A DNA stretch of 64,000 nucleotides from Runella sp. MFBS21 (GTDB lineage Bacteria > Bacteroidota > Bacteroidia > Cytophagales > Spirosomataceae). Below, in pieces: positions 18,751 through 27,946 of the stretch (positions within the stretch are counted from its first letter, which is position 1; every line of letters starts with the position of its first letter). Location: NCBI RefSeq assembly GCF_029433105.1, contig NZ_JARNTW010000005.1, positions 67,659-131,658 on the forward strand, written 5' to 3'. The translations under genes and the position numbers were made by a program. Under the pieces are notes generated by a model that did no database searches, was not told the DNA's origin, and saw only the letters and a list, made by a program, of their open reading frames with translations.

Positions 18751-18811
18751 AAAAAACGAAAAACAAATGAGTTGTTAGTTTAATAAAAGATAAAAAGGTA
18801 GAACATCTCCC

Positions 18812-19825
18812 TTATTTAACCAATTCTAATTGGTTTAAATGCCCAGTGATAAAATTTATTTCAGTTTCATTGAGTTTGATGTTCATTGCAGCTGCATTTT
18901 GTAGGGCCTGTTTGGCATTGCGGGCACCTACGAGCGCGATAGTAATGCCTGGCTGCTCTACTGTCCATCGAAGTACAAGCTGACCCAGCGATACGTTTTT
19001 GTCATGGGCTAGGGGAGTGATTTTTTTCAAGAAAGCATTCACCCTATCTAGGTTTATATCCTTAAAAAAGTGCAAGTTGGCACGGTGGTCATCGGGACTA
19101 AAAGTATGGCCTGGTTTCATTTTGCCCGTTAACAAACCACGTTCTAAAGGGCTGTATGCCAAAATAGCCTTTTTATTTTCGAGGCAGTAAGATACCGTTT
19201 CGGTTTCTATATCTCGTTTGACCATACTATAAGGGACTTGATTTGAAACCAAAGACACGTATTGCTCCGCTTCTTGCATTTGCTGGGCGTTGTAATTACA
19301 GACGCCTGCAAACCTTACTTTACCTTGTTCGATGAGCTGCGCCACGGCTTCCATTGATTCGCCAATGGGCGTGGTGCTATCGGGCCAGTGAATTTGGTAC
19401 AAATCTATGTAATCAGTTCCTAATCTTCTTAAACTATTTTCGCACTCTTGGATGATACTTTCTTTGCTGGCATATTTGTAGATGTCGATTGCTTGGCCGT
19501 TGTTGTTTTTGCTGTGCATCGCAAAATCTCCTTTTGCCAAATCCCAACGCATCCCAAATTTGGTTAGAATTTGGACTTTGTCTCGCGGAATATCTTTGAT
19601 AGCCTCTCCCACGATTTCTTCACTGGTGCCTTGTCCATAAATAGGAGCGGTGTCGATTGAGGTGACGCCTACATCGTGTGATTGGCGGATGGCGTCTACG
19701 GCGTCTTTACGCTCGGTGCCGCCCCACATCCAGCCACCTGCTGCCCAAGCTCCAAAGGTGACGATCGATAATTTAAGTGTTTCTTCTGTTTTTTGTGATG
19801 AAAGGGTAATGTTTCGGTATCGCAT
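18812..19825 (-). CDS. Aldo/keto reductase
   Basis: This 337-residue protein is an NAD(P)H-dependent TIM-barrel oxidoreductase. It shows the catalytic Asp-Tyr motif (SIDTAPIYGQGTSEEIVGEAI), Lys in LTKFGMRWD, YIDLYQIHWPD, and the C-terminal cofactor loop (ITIALVGARNAKQALQNAAA). It belongs to the Tas/YhdN-like branch and probably reduces a sugar or small carbonyl compound. It is transcribed on the same strand as the sugar dehydrogenase and cytochrome c genes (61-bp gap), suggesting a shared carbohydrate role, although this is inference. Confidence 0.9.
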   Translation of the reverse strand: MRYRNITLSSQKTEETLKLSIVTFGAWAAGGWMWGGTERKDAVDAIRQSHDVGVTSIDTAPIYGQGTSEEIVGEAIKDIPRDKVQILTKFGMRWDLAKGDFAMHSKNNNGQAIDIYKYASKESIIQECENSLRRLGTDYIDLYQIHWPDSTTPIGESMEAVAQLIEQGKVRFAGVCNYNAQQMQEAEQYVSLVSNQVPYSMVKRDIETETVSYCLENKKAILAYSPLERGLLTGKMKPGHTFSPDDHRANLHFFKDINLDRVNAFLKKITPLAHDKNVSLGQLVLRWTVEQPGITIALVGARNAKQALQNAAAMNIKLNETEINFITGHLNQLELVK

Positions 19826-19962
19826 AAATGATATTGATTGATGACTAGCGTAATTACGGAGGTATTCCTACATAATTACTACTAATAAGGTATGATTATT
19901 TTTATTAACCCTTTGGGATGCAATTGAGTTTACAAGTGCATACAAAAAGTTGCTTTTTTAAG

Positions 19963-19985
19963 CAAAAACCCAGCATTTGCTGGGT
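19963..19985 (-). terminator. Rho-independent terminator of the CoA-transferase gene
   Basis: On the minus strand, ACCCAGCA-AA-TGCTGGGT forms a perfect 8-bp hairpin followed by a short T run (TTTTTG). It lies about 60 bp after the CoA-transferase stop codon. It should end that transcript before the aldo/keto reductase gene. Confidence 0.8.
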
Positions 19986-20042
19986 AAAAGGTCAGTTTTA
20001 TCAATGAAATATTACGAACATTGAGGAAGGTTTTCTGGTACT

Positions 20043-21329
20043 TTAAAATGACTTAAAGCGTTCGAAACAAGCGCGTTCTAAGGCTTCTTGGTCGTCAGGG
20101 TGGGCGATACTGATGAGTGCTTTGGCGCGTTGACGGAGGTTTTTACCAAAGAGATAAGCTACGCCATATTCGGTGATGATATAGTGTGCGTGTGCTCGGG
20201 TAGTGACTACGCCAGCGCCTTGTTTGAGATATGGAACAATCCTGGAAATGCCTTTTTGGGTGCGAGAAGGCAGGGCAATGATAGGTTTACCACCTTTGCT
20301 CAGCGCTGCTCCTCGCATAAAATCCATTTGCCCCCCCACACCAGAATACTGGTACGTGCCTATCGAATCGGAGCATATTTGGCCCGTAGCATCCACCTCT
20401 ACGGCACTATTGATGGCAACTACTTTGGGGTTTTGTTTGATAATGTGGGGCTCATTTACAAAATCAATATCCAGAAACGCAAAGGCGGGATTGTCGTTGA
20501 CGTAGTCGTAGAGGCGTTTGGTACCAAGGGCAAAACCCGTCACTGTTTTGTTGGGATAAATGACTTTATGTTTATTGTTGATAATGTCTTTGTCAAACAA
20601 ATCAACTAGCCCGTCGCTAAACATTTCAGTATGCACGCCAAGGTCTTTGTGATTATGAAGACATTGCAACACCGCATTAGGAATCGATCCAATTCCCATT
20701 TGAAGGGTGCTGCCATCGTCGATAAGTTCGGCTACGTATTGCCCTATTTTTTGGTCAATATCCGAAACCGTACCGCCAAAACTAGCCTCGTGTAAGGCAT
20801 CTTCGCAATATACCATCGCGTGGAATTTGCTGGCATGAATGATGCCATCACCATGCGTACGAGGTACATTGGGATTGACTTGCGCAATCACAAAACGGGC
20901 ATTGTCGATAGCAGAGCGGGCGATATCGACCGATAGCCCCAAAGAACAATAACCGTGTTGGTCGGGAGGAGAGACATGTACCAAAGCCACATCAATGGGT
21001 AAGATACCTTGACCAAACAACTGAGGGATTTCGCTCAAAAATACCGGTACATAGTCGGCGCGACCTTCATTGACGGCTTTGCGAATGCTCTGTGATACAA
21101 ACAGCGAGTTGACATGAAAATGCCCTTCGTACTCAGGTTTATCCACAAAAATATCGCCATAAACCGTAATCGAGACAATCTCTACATCGCGTAGACGCGG
21201 GGCTTCTTGGGCGAGATGTTTCAATAGAAAAGTGGGCGTTTGGGCGCTTCCTTGTACAAAAACGCGTTGACCTGATTCAACGCAAGAGAGGGCTTCTTGG
21301 GGAGAAATATAACTAATTTTTGGACGCAT
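20043..21329 (-). CDS. Acetyl-CoA hydrolase/transferase family protein (4-hydroxybutyrate CoA-transferase-like)
   Basis: This protein has 428 residues from the ATG at 21329; an open extension of 20 codons upstream is less likely. It has the two-domain class I CoA-transferase architecture: SGQRVFVQGSAQTPTFLL, VHVSPPDQHGYCSLGLSVD, LQMGIGSIPNAVL, the probable catalytic Glu in GVHTEMFSDGLVDL, GGQMDFMRGAALSKGGKPIIALPS and EYGVAYLFGKNLRQRA. It should swap CoA between acetyl-CoA and a short carboxylic acid in the cytoplasm. It is a single gene with its own terminator. Confidence 0.88.
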   Translation of the reverse strand: MRPKISYISPQEALSCVESGQRVFVQGSAQTPTFLLKHLAQEAPRLRDVEIVSITVYGDIFVDKPEYEGHFHVNSLFVSQSIRKAVNEGRADYVPVFLSEIPQLFGQGILPIDVALVHVSPPDQHGYCSLGLSVDIARSAIDNARFVIAQVNPNVPRTHGDGIIHASKFHAMVYCEDALHEASFGGTVSDIDQKIGQYVAELIDDGSTLQMGIGSIPNAVLQCLHNHKDLGVHTEMFSDGLVDLFDKDIINNKHKVIYPNKTVTGFALGTKRLYDYVNDNPAFAFLDIDFVNEPHIIKQNPKVVAINSAVEVDATGQICSDSIGTYQYSGVGGQMDFMRGAALSKGGKPIIALPSRTQKGISRIVPYLKQGAGVVTTRAHAHYIITEYGVAYLFGKNLRQRAKALISIAHPDDQEALERACFERFKSF

Positions 21330-21586
21330 GGTGCGAGAATATTGATAAGACGCAATGCTAAAAGTTAGGGGCAAAGCAAAAAATGACAACCGTCATAATG
21401 CAGTTTCAATATAGCTAGAAAACATAAACTTGGCAAGTTTTAATTCTACGCAGTCACTCATTTTTTCCAGTTTTTATCTATTCAAATAAAGGATATAGCC
21501 GCTATATATAGTTTTGTGCGAAGGATTCATTTTCTTTGGAGTTCAAACACTATCTTTAACGATTAAACTCTTCATCACCCTTATTT

Positions 21587-23947
21587 ATGAGACATTTATA
21601 TAAACCAACTTGGAGGGTAATTTTGGCCATTCTTCCCCTTTTTTTAAGTCGTTTTTATGTACAATCACAAACTTTAGCTCCCCTTACGGTCGAAAAAATC
21701 ATGCGCGACCCTAAGTGGATAGGCGTAGCTCCAAGTAGTCCTTATTGGAGCGAAGACGGCACAAAGGTGTATTTTAGTTGGAATCCCGACAATGCCACTA
21801 GCGATTCGCTCTACGTGTACGACCTCGCAACCAAACAAACCCGTAAAGTCACTCCTACTGAGCGTCTTGCCTTGCCCGGAAGAAGCGGCGATTATAATAA
21901 GGCGCGTACCCAAAAGCTTTTTGAAAAAAATGGAGACTTGTATTGGATGGAACTCAAATCTGGACAAACGCGACGGTTGACCAACACAGTTGAAGTGGAA
22001 TCAAATGTGAAATTTAGCGGTGATGAAAGTCGGGCCATTTTCAAAAGAGGATTGAATCTTTTTTCGCTGCATCTGATTACGAGCGAGTTGGTACAACTTA
22101 CCAATTTTGTGGCGGGTTCCAAAAAACCAGAAGCGACTCCTAGTGAGCAAGAAAAATGGCTCAAAAATGATCAATTGGCGATGTTTGAGATTTTGAAAGA
22201 ACGCGCCGACAAGAAAAAAGAAGGCGATAAGATTGCCAAGAGTAACCAGCCCAAACGCCCCAAGGAAATCTCTACCAACGACGCTAATATCGACAATGTG
22301 ATGCTTTCGCCTCAGGGGGATTTTGTTATTTATAGAGCTGTAAAAGCAGTAGGCAATGCAAAAAATACCATTGTGCCAAATTATGTCACTGAATCAGGAT
22401 TTACGGAAGATATTCCGGCTCGAACCAAGGTAGGGGCTGCTTTAATGAATGCACAATTGTTTGTATACGATATTCAGAAAGATACGGTGCGCGAGGCTTC
22501 TGTCAAAGATTTGGCGGGAATCACCGACAAGCCCGACTACGTGAAAGACTATAAAGCTGATACTTCCAAAAAAGCAACTGCCCGCAAGGTCCAGTTTACG
22601 AGTATTCAATGGTCCGAAAATGGCAAATATGCAGTGGTGATTGTCCGTGCGCAAGACAACAAAGACAGATGGATTGCGCTCCTTGACCCCACTACCGTGA
22701 AATTGAAAGTATTGGATCGCTTGCGCGATGAAGCGTGGGTAGGAGGCCCCGGTAGCTATTGGCTCGATTGGTTGGATGAAGAGACGATTATATTTCATTC
22801 GGAAGCCACAGGCTACTCGCATTTGTATACCATTAATGTCCGTACAGGAGAGCGCAAAGCCCTTACTTCTGGCAAGTTTGAGGTACAACAAGCCGAGCTT
22901 TCCAAAGATAAAAAGACGATTTATTTTACTTCCAACGAAGTACATCCTGGCGAACAACATTTCTATAAAATGGCAGCAACGGGTGGCGACCGCATTCGGC
23001 TGACAACTATGGTCGGTGCCAACGACGCCGCATTATCGCCCGACGAGTCAAAATTGTTGATTCGATACTCTTCGGCTACCAAGCCTTGGGAGTTGTATTT
23101 GCAAGACAATCAGCCCAATGCCACGGCTCAGGCTTTTACTAGTTCTTTGAGCAGTGAGTTTAAGTCTTATGCTTGGCGTGAGCCCCAAATCGTGAAAGTA
23201 AAAGCGGCGGACGGTGCCGAAATTTATGCGCGATTGTACGTTCCTAAAAAGAAAAATGGTGCCGCAGTGGTGTTTGTACACGGGGCTGGTTATCTCCAAA
23301 ACGCTCACAAATGGTGGAGTCAGTATTTTCGTGAATATATGTTTCACAACTTACTTGCCGATCAAGGTTATACCGTCTTGGATATGGACTACCGAGCTTC
23401 GGCAGGATATGGCCGCGATTGGCGTACGGGTATTTACCGTTTTATGGGAGGCAAAGATTTGGATGACAACGTGGACGGAGCTAAATATTTGGTCGAAAAA
23501 CACGGCATCAATCCCAAACGTATAGGGATTTACGGTGGCTCTTATGGTGGGTTTATTACTTTGATGGCGCTATTCACCAAGCCGGGTGTATTTGCAGCAG
23601 GGGCGGCACTGCGGCCCGTGACCGACTGGGCGGCCTACAATCACGGCTATACATCAAATATCCTCAACGAGCCACAGACCGATTCACTGGCTTATCGTCG
23701 TAGTTCGCCGATTTATCATGCAGCGGGCCTACGCGACCACCTCTTGATTTGTCATGGTATGGTAGATGTCAACGTACACATTCAAGATTCGTATCGTTTG
23801 GTACAACGCCTCATTGAGCTCAAAAAAGAAAATTGGGAAATGGCTTCTTATCCAATGGAAGACCACGGTTTTGTGGAAGCCACGAGCTGGATGGACGAGT
23901 ACAAGCGGATTTTGAAGTTGTTTAAAGAAAAATTGAACGCTAAATAA
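21587..23947 (+). CDS. S9 family peptidase (prolyl oligopeptidase / DPP4-like), secreted
   Basis: This 786-residue protein has a signal peptide (residues ~1-28, ending QSQT), a WD40-like propeller region (about 40-530), and a C-terminal alpha/beta-hydrolase domain. The triad is Ser652 (GIYGGSYGGF), Asp727 (HGMVDVNVH) and His760 (MEDHGF). It probably cleaves peptides after proline or similar residues in the periplasm. Three copies of a hairpin repeat follow the stop codon. Catalytic residues are intact. Confidence 0.9.
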   Translation: MRHLYKPTWRVILAILPLFLSRFYVQSQTLAPLTVEKIMRDPKWIGVAPSSPYWSEDGTKVYFSWNPDNATSDSLYVYDLATKQTRKVTPTERLALPGRSGDYNKARTQKLFEKNGDLYWMELKSGQTRRLTNTVEVESNVKFSGDESRAIFKRGLNLFSLHLITSELVQLTNFVAGSKKPEATPSEQEKWLKNDQLAMFEILKERADKKKEGDKIAKSNQPKRPKEISTNDANIDNVMLSPQGDFVIYRAVKAVGNAKNTIVPNYVTESGFTEDIPARTKVGAALMNAQLFVYDIQKDTVREASVKDLAGITDKPDYVKDYKADTSKKATARKVQFTSIQWSENGKYAVVIVRAQDNKDRWIALLDPTTVKLKVLDRLRDEAWVGGPGSYWLDWLDEETIIFHSEATGYSHLYTINVRTGERKALTSGKFEVQQAELSKDKKTIYFTSNEVHPGEQHFYKMAATGGDRIRLTTMVGANDAALSPDESKLLIRYSSATKPWELYLQDNQPNATAQAFTSSLSSEFKSYAWREPQIVKVKAADGAEIYARLYVPKKKNGAAVVFVHGAGYLQNAHKWWSQYFREYMFHNLLADQGYTVLDMDYRASAGYGRDWRTGIYRFMGGKDLDDNVDGAKYLVEKHGINPKRIGIYGGSYGGFITLMALFTKPGVFAAGAALRPVTDWAAYNHGYTSNILNEPQTDSLAYRRSSPIYHAAGLRDHLLICHGMVDVNVHIQDSYRLVQRLIELKKENWEMASYPMEDHGFVEATSWMDEYKRILKLFKEKLNAK

Positions 23948-23962
23948 AGACGTTACTCTAAA

Positions 23963-24148
23963 CATAGTCAGACTTTCCAAGTTTAGCCTGTGAGTAGAAA
24001 GAAACTTGGAAAGTCATTTTTGAGGACATAGTCAGACTTTCCAAGTTTAGCTTGCGAGTAGAAAAAAACTTGGAAAGTCACTTTTGAGGACATAGTCAGA
24101 CTTTCCAAGTTTAGCTTGCGAGTAGAAAGAAACTTGGAAAGTCATTTT
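23963..24148 (+). repeat. Three tandem 64-bp repeats, each a terminator-like hairpin
   Basis: Copies begin at 23963, 24027 and 24091 (period 64). Each contains a perfect 14-bp inverted repeat (GACTTTCCAAGTTT and AAACTTGGAAAGTC) around a ~17-nt loop, followed by a T-rich tract. It lies 16 bp after the S9 peptidase stop and reads as a terminator duplicated in tandem. The third copy overlaps the annotated upstream limit of the next open frame. Confidence 0.88.
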
Positions 24149-25096
24149 TTTAGAAAGTACCCTTTAATTCTATCATCGTATTTATGTCCGTTTTTTCAAA
24201 AGAAGATACCCAACACCGAACAGGCCAAAATAGAGCGCGTATTGCGCCTTATCAGCTTGCTCAAAGAGCGCCCACGGACGGTGCCGCAATTGGCGCGGGC
24301 CGTCAATACCTCGCCGCGTTCGTTGTATCGGTATTTGAAATTGTTGGAAAAATTGGGGTATTTGCTCGATCACGACGACCAAAACCGCTATTGGATTTTT
24401 GAAGCCGAGACTTCCAAAATTACCTTCACGTTGGAAGAAACGGCTTTGTTGCGACCCTTATTGGCTGGACTGAAAACGTCCAGCCCTTTTTATGCCAGTA
24501 TTGAGCGTAAAATCTATTTGACTTCTGAGCTAGTGCCACTTGCGGCGGAGCTTCTCGACCGACATCGTGCCCAAATCGTCACCCAACTCAACGAAGCCAT
24601 CAAAGCCAAACTACAAGTGCGGCTGCTACGCTATCATTCTTCACACTCGGATACCGTCACCGACCGCTTGGTGGAGCCGTTGAGTTTTACGGATGATTTT
24701 TCACAACTCAATGCCTACGAGCCCCAAAGTCAAATCGTAAAAACCTTCAAAACAAGCCGCATCGAAGACATAGAATTACTGCGGCAGAAACAAGAAAACA
24801 CCTCAGTTTCGGCAGAGATAGACATTTTTGGGTGGACAGGCCCCGAACCCATCTTTGTGGAATTGCACTTGACTTCTACGGCTTATCAGCTTTTGGTGGA
24901 AGAATACCCCGCAACGCGCTCGTACATGGAGCGGCTCAGAAACCAAGAACCTTTTACCTTTCGATTAGGGGTAGAAATTCGGGATTTTAGGGGCTTAGGT
25001 CGTTTTATCTTAGGACTTCACAAACATATTCAAGTCATGCAGCCGCAAGGGCTAAAAGATTATTTGAATGATATTGTGGCGGGGATGGGGTATTGA
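24116..25096 (+). CDS. WYL-domain transcriptional regulator with N-terminal HTH
   Basis: The C-terminal ~290 residues carry a winged helix-turn-helix (IERVLRLISLLKERPRTVPQLARAVNTSPRSLYRYLKLLEKLGYLL) and a WYL/WCX region (about 160-320, with VEPLSFTDDFSQLNAYEP and a C-terminal WCX-like segment). Such proteins usually bind DNA and sense a nucleotide or small ligand. The start is uncertain: the frame opens with a TTG inside the hairpin repeat, and no in-frame ATG occurs before the HTH, where clear homology begins near 24212. A non-ATG start near there is likely. The downstream HigA gene converges on it. Confidence 0.78.
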   Translation: MRVERNLESHFFRKYPLILSSYLCPFFQKKIPNTEQAKIERVLRLISLLKERPRTVPQLARAVNTSPRSLYRYLKLLEKLGYLLDHDDQNRYWIFEAETSKITFTLEETALLRPLLAGLKTSSPFYASIERKIYLTSELVPLAAELLDRHRAQIVTQLNEAIKAKLQVRLLRYHSSHSDTVTDRLVEPLSFTDDFSQLNAYEPQSQIVKTFKTSRIEDIELLRQKQENTSVSAEIDIFGWTGPEPIFVELHLTSTAYQLLVEEYPATRSYMERLRNQEPFTFRLGVEIRDFRGLGRFILGLHKHIQVMQPQGLKDYLNDIVAGMGY

Positions 25097-25107
25097 AACT
25101 GGTATTT

Positions 25108-25464
25108 TCAGGCAACTTCTAAGATAAAATTGCCATCAATACCGAGACGTTCGTGAAGTTTTTTTGCTAAATCAAGCGTAATCCTCCTTTTTCCGCTCAA
25201 CAGCTCGGATACCCGTGATGCCTCTATTTCTAAAAGCTCCGCCAAATCTTTTTGTTTGAGTTTCATCTCGTACATTTTGAGTTCAATCATTCCCGAAAGT
25301 GTAGAAGGGCGCGGAAACATCACAAACTCCTGCTCATAGGCCTGAATTGCTTCAGCTATCAAACGAGCCTCGGCCTGCTTTTGGGGATTGTCAGTCATAA
25401 CCGCCGTTAAAGCATCAAACAGTTCAAACGCTTTTTTGTAGTCTGCTTCGTTGTTGATTTTCAT
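25108..25464 (-). CDS. HigA-like antitoxin (orphaned)
   Basis: This 118-residue protein has an acidic helical N-terminus (EADYKKAFELFDALTAVM) and a C-terminal Xre/Cro HTH (MKLKQKDLAELLEIEASRVSELLSGKRRITLDLAKKLHERLG). This is the architecture of HigA antitoxins, which neutralise HigB and repress their own operon. Its start codon overlaps the stop of the preceding higB by 4 bp, the normal toxin-first HigBA layout. The higB partner carries an in-frame stop, so this antitoxin is now orphaned. It is related to the second HigA at 33981-34337. Confidence 0.88.
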   Translation of the reverse strand: MKINNEADYKKAFELFDALTAVMTDNPQKQAEARLIAEAIQAYEQEFVMFPRPSTLSGMIELKMYEMKLKQKDLAELLEIEASRVSELLSGKRRITLDLAKKLHERLGIDGNFILEVA

Positions 25465-25766
25465 GGTTTGTAGTCAATGGTTGAAACATCTATTTTGTTA
25501 TAATCAGCATGAGTACCAATGAATTTTATATAAACGGTACGGATTGAGAAGTGAATTAAAGCAACTAAGCGATAACGATTCCCTTTGATATTGAACACAA
25601 ACCGGTCATTTCCTACAAAATCAACCGAATTAAAAGTGGATTTTACATCCATAAGATGTGCCCAATCTGCCTGCAAAACATTGTCATATCATTCTAACAA
25701 AGGTACAATGGCATCTGCGTGCTTTTCACCAAACTTCACTAAAGCAGATTTAGCGATAATAACCAT
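25461..25766 (-). pseudogene. higB toxin gene inactivated by an internal stop codon
   Basis: Reading from the ATG at 25766 gives MVIIAKSALVKFGEKHADAI and then VPLLE, followed by TGA (complement of 25689-25691), then YDNVLQADWAHLMDVKSTFN and the rest of a HigB toxin to the stop at 25461. In the intact HigB at 33443-33754 the corresponding residues are EWY, so the TGA replaces a Trp codon (TGG) by one base change. HigB proteins are ribosome-dependent mRNA interferases of about 100 residues. The reading frame is otherwise intact, so the loss looks recent. No ATG lies downstream of the stop to rescue expression. Confidence 0.85.
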
Positions 25767-25842
25767 ACGTCAAATACGGGAAATAAATTCCCAAATATGT
25801 AATAAATTTCCAAAAATATAACTTAAAGAAGGGAAGATACAC

Positions 25843-25980
25843 CTACTTCTTCAAACTTGACAAATCCACTCCCTTCAAAACCGCCTTCACCAAATACTCC
25901 GTTTTGGCCTTTGCGGATTCTTCTACGCTGTTGAATTGAGGGTCGAGAGGGTGTTTGGTGGGGCTGGGCTTTTTGTCTAT
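25843..25980 (-). pseudogene. 3' remnant of an unidentified gene
   Basis: The minus strand encodes DKKPSPTKHPLDPQFNSVEE followed by SAKAKTEYLVKAVLKGVDLS and a stop at 25843, with a stop codon just upstream of the fragment. The composition and absence of stops look like the C-terminus of a real protein whose 5' part was lost. I do not recognise the family. Confidence 0.4.
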
Positions 25981-26073
25981 TTAGTGAGTATTTAGTTTTT
26001 TTTTAATGCTTTACACAATCCAAAGTGTATCTTTAATTTTACCACTAGATAAATTTTTGACAGAAAAATAACA

Positions 26074-26092
26074 ATTGTCATTAATTGACAAT
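26074..26092. promoter_or_regulatory. Palindromic site upstream of the cas operon
   Basis: This is a perfect inverted repeat, ATTGTCA-TTAAT-TGACAAT, 41 bp before the cas8 start. It lies just upstream of a TTACTTTG box (26102-26109) that resembles the Bacteroidota -7 element. The position fits an operator for a dimeric repressor, perhaps the adjacent orphan HigA, but this is inference. Confidence 0.4.
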
Positions 26093-26101
26093 AGGAGTTT
26101 G

Positions 26102-26132
26102 TTACTTTGGGGCAGATAAAAGGAATAGATTT
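26102..26132 (+). promoter_or_regulatory. Candidate cas operon promoter and site matching the mini-CRISPR pseudo-spacer
   Basis: TTACTTTG at 26102-26109 matches seven of eight positions of TAnnTTTG. Bases 26119-26132 (AAAGGAATAGATTT, ending directly before the ATG) match 12 of the first 14 bases of pseudo-spacer 2 of the mini-CRISPR (AAAGAGATAGATTT at 33897-33910). The mismatches are at positions 5 and 6, and position 6 is one of the positions normally unpaired in type I guide-target duplexes. A Cas complex guided there would sit on the transcription/translation start of cas8. Confidence 0.42.
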
Positions 26133-27946
26133 ATGCAAACCATAGAATTCAACCGCACATCCAACGTATTCTTAAATACAGGTATTATTGCCTTGGAGCA
26201 TTATTTGAATAGATATAAAGAAGAACAAAGCTTATCCGATAACGAACTTTATTTTGAACTTCAAGTCCATAAACTGATTGTAAACAGCCCAAAACTTTTA
26301 GAAATTTTGGAGGAGGTATATTATGTAATGGGACGGGAGGTCTATGATACAGTCACGTCAGAACAAATCAAAAATGCCCAAAATTCAATAAAATGTAACC
26401 TCTTTTACGATGCTACACAAGATAAGTTTTCCCTTTTCCTAAAATCAAAAGTTATGGACTGCCTTTATTGCTTACAAATGGACGACCTAAAAATACAATC
26501 CATGAAAGCAATCAGTCAACAATCGCCAAATTAAGAGAATCCAACCCAGTACTCGCTTCAAAATTTGAAGAAACTTTTACTGAAAAAAAATTGGATATAG
26601 GTAGTGTTATCTATTTTAACGAGCCCTATACTACAATTCCCAGATTAATTAAATTCGACGATAAATATCTTCAAGCAACAGAGAAAGCTGTGCCATGCTT
26701 CTTAACAGGTGAAAAGTTTGATAAGTTGATAGATATTGGAAACAATTTAGCTTTTGCATCACTACAAGGTGACCAATCTTTTAATTCTTTCTCAAAATCA
26801 AAGGATTTACAAGTTAGTTGGAAGTCCATGATTTTGATGCGGTTTTCACCTAAATATTGCTATTACCATTACCTGTCTTCGAAATATGAGCAGCTTGTTT
26901 GTTACTTTTTCTACTCCAATGACCTTTTAGCGTTAAAAAAATACTATCGGATTTATGGATCGTTTTTCAAACCTTCTCTGAAATTACAAGCAGATTTATA
27001 TATATCAAATTTTGAACCGTATCAATTTGGTAGCCCTAAAAAAGATGATAATACGGTCATAAAAGATGACTTCATCGGAAGACATGAAAAGCTATTTATG
27101 CTGATTTACACTATCTACAAGAAAATACTTTTCAATAGACAAAATCCTGACAATGAAGTATTAAATGATTTATTCAATTTTATTGAGAAAGAAAATTATA
27201 GTATTCAAATCATGACATTTCAAGCTGATAAGTTCAGCGGGACTTTTAGGGCTAATTCCTTTGAAACGTTTAATCAATTTAAATTCATAGTTAAATTTAT
27301 TGCTTATTCCGAAAAAAATGGATTGAGTTTTAATCAATTCCTAAGAAGTTTAAAATTTCAGAAAATGCAGCATTCGAGTAGAGGCTTTGGAGATAAATGT
27401 CGCCTTGAACGACAACTAAGAAACGAAGTGCTATGCAAAGTATTGAAACAAAAATCAGTCGTTAACGAAATAAAAACTCTTTTTTACGACTGTTTCATTT
27501 GCCTCTTCAAGCCTGATGAAAATGTGGGGTACAAAGACTATAATATGTTAGTAAAATTTCTTGAAATATATGAACCAATAATAAATCAAAATATGGACAA
27601 AGAACAATTTCAAACCTTGCAAAACCGAGCTATCAATCTCGGGAAAAGTATTGGCTGGGCTATTCTCGACTTCGAAAATCCTGAAAACAAAATTGAAATT
27701 AAAAAAGCCAATGCCAAAGATGCTCGAACCTACATTATCGGTCTGCATAAAGCCCGCACAGCCGAACAATTTAGAGAGGCTATCATTCGGATTTTGAACA
27801 AATATGATGTAGGAATGGCCGAAGAACTTCAATCTGGTCTTAACGATGATACCTTCGTTTTCATCAAACAATACACAATTATCAGTGCATTAAGTAAAAT
27901 CAATTTTGCCCTAAAACCCCAAAACGAACCCAAAAATGAAAACTAA
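26133..27946 (+). pseudogene. cas8: Type I-B Cas8 (Cst1-like), split by a one-base frameshift
   Basis: The large subunit of the type I-B Cascade complex recognises the PAM and recruits Cas3. The first part (from ATG 26133, MQTIEFNRTSNVFLNTGIIA) runs to a stop at 26534. The second part continues in the -1 frame to 27946. Adding one T to the TTTT run at 26434-26437 restores DKFSLFPKIKSYGLPLLLTN and joins the two into a ~604-residue protein, a normal Cas8b size. The second frame lacks an ATG near its beginning. The stop overlaps the cas7 start by 11 bp. The cause may be a real mutation, homopolymer slippage or a sequencing error. Without full Cas8, interference would fail. Confidence 0.82.

Noticed and set aside
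25689-25691. Recoding of the TGA in higB as tryptophan or selenocysteine
   Set aside because: Other genes in the window use TGA as a stop, no selenocysteine insertion structure is apparent, and the conserved residue is Trp, so mutation is simpler.
26133-26534. Programmed -1 frameshifting in cas8
   Set aside because: No canonical X XXY YYZ slippery heptamer in phase or pausing structure is visible at the overlap. A lost T in a T-run explains it more simply.
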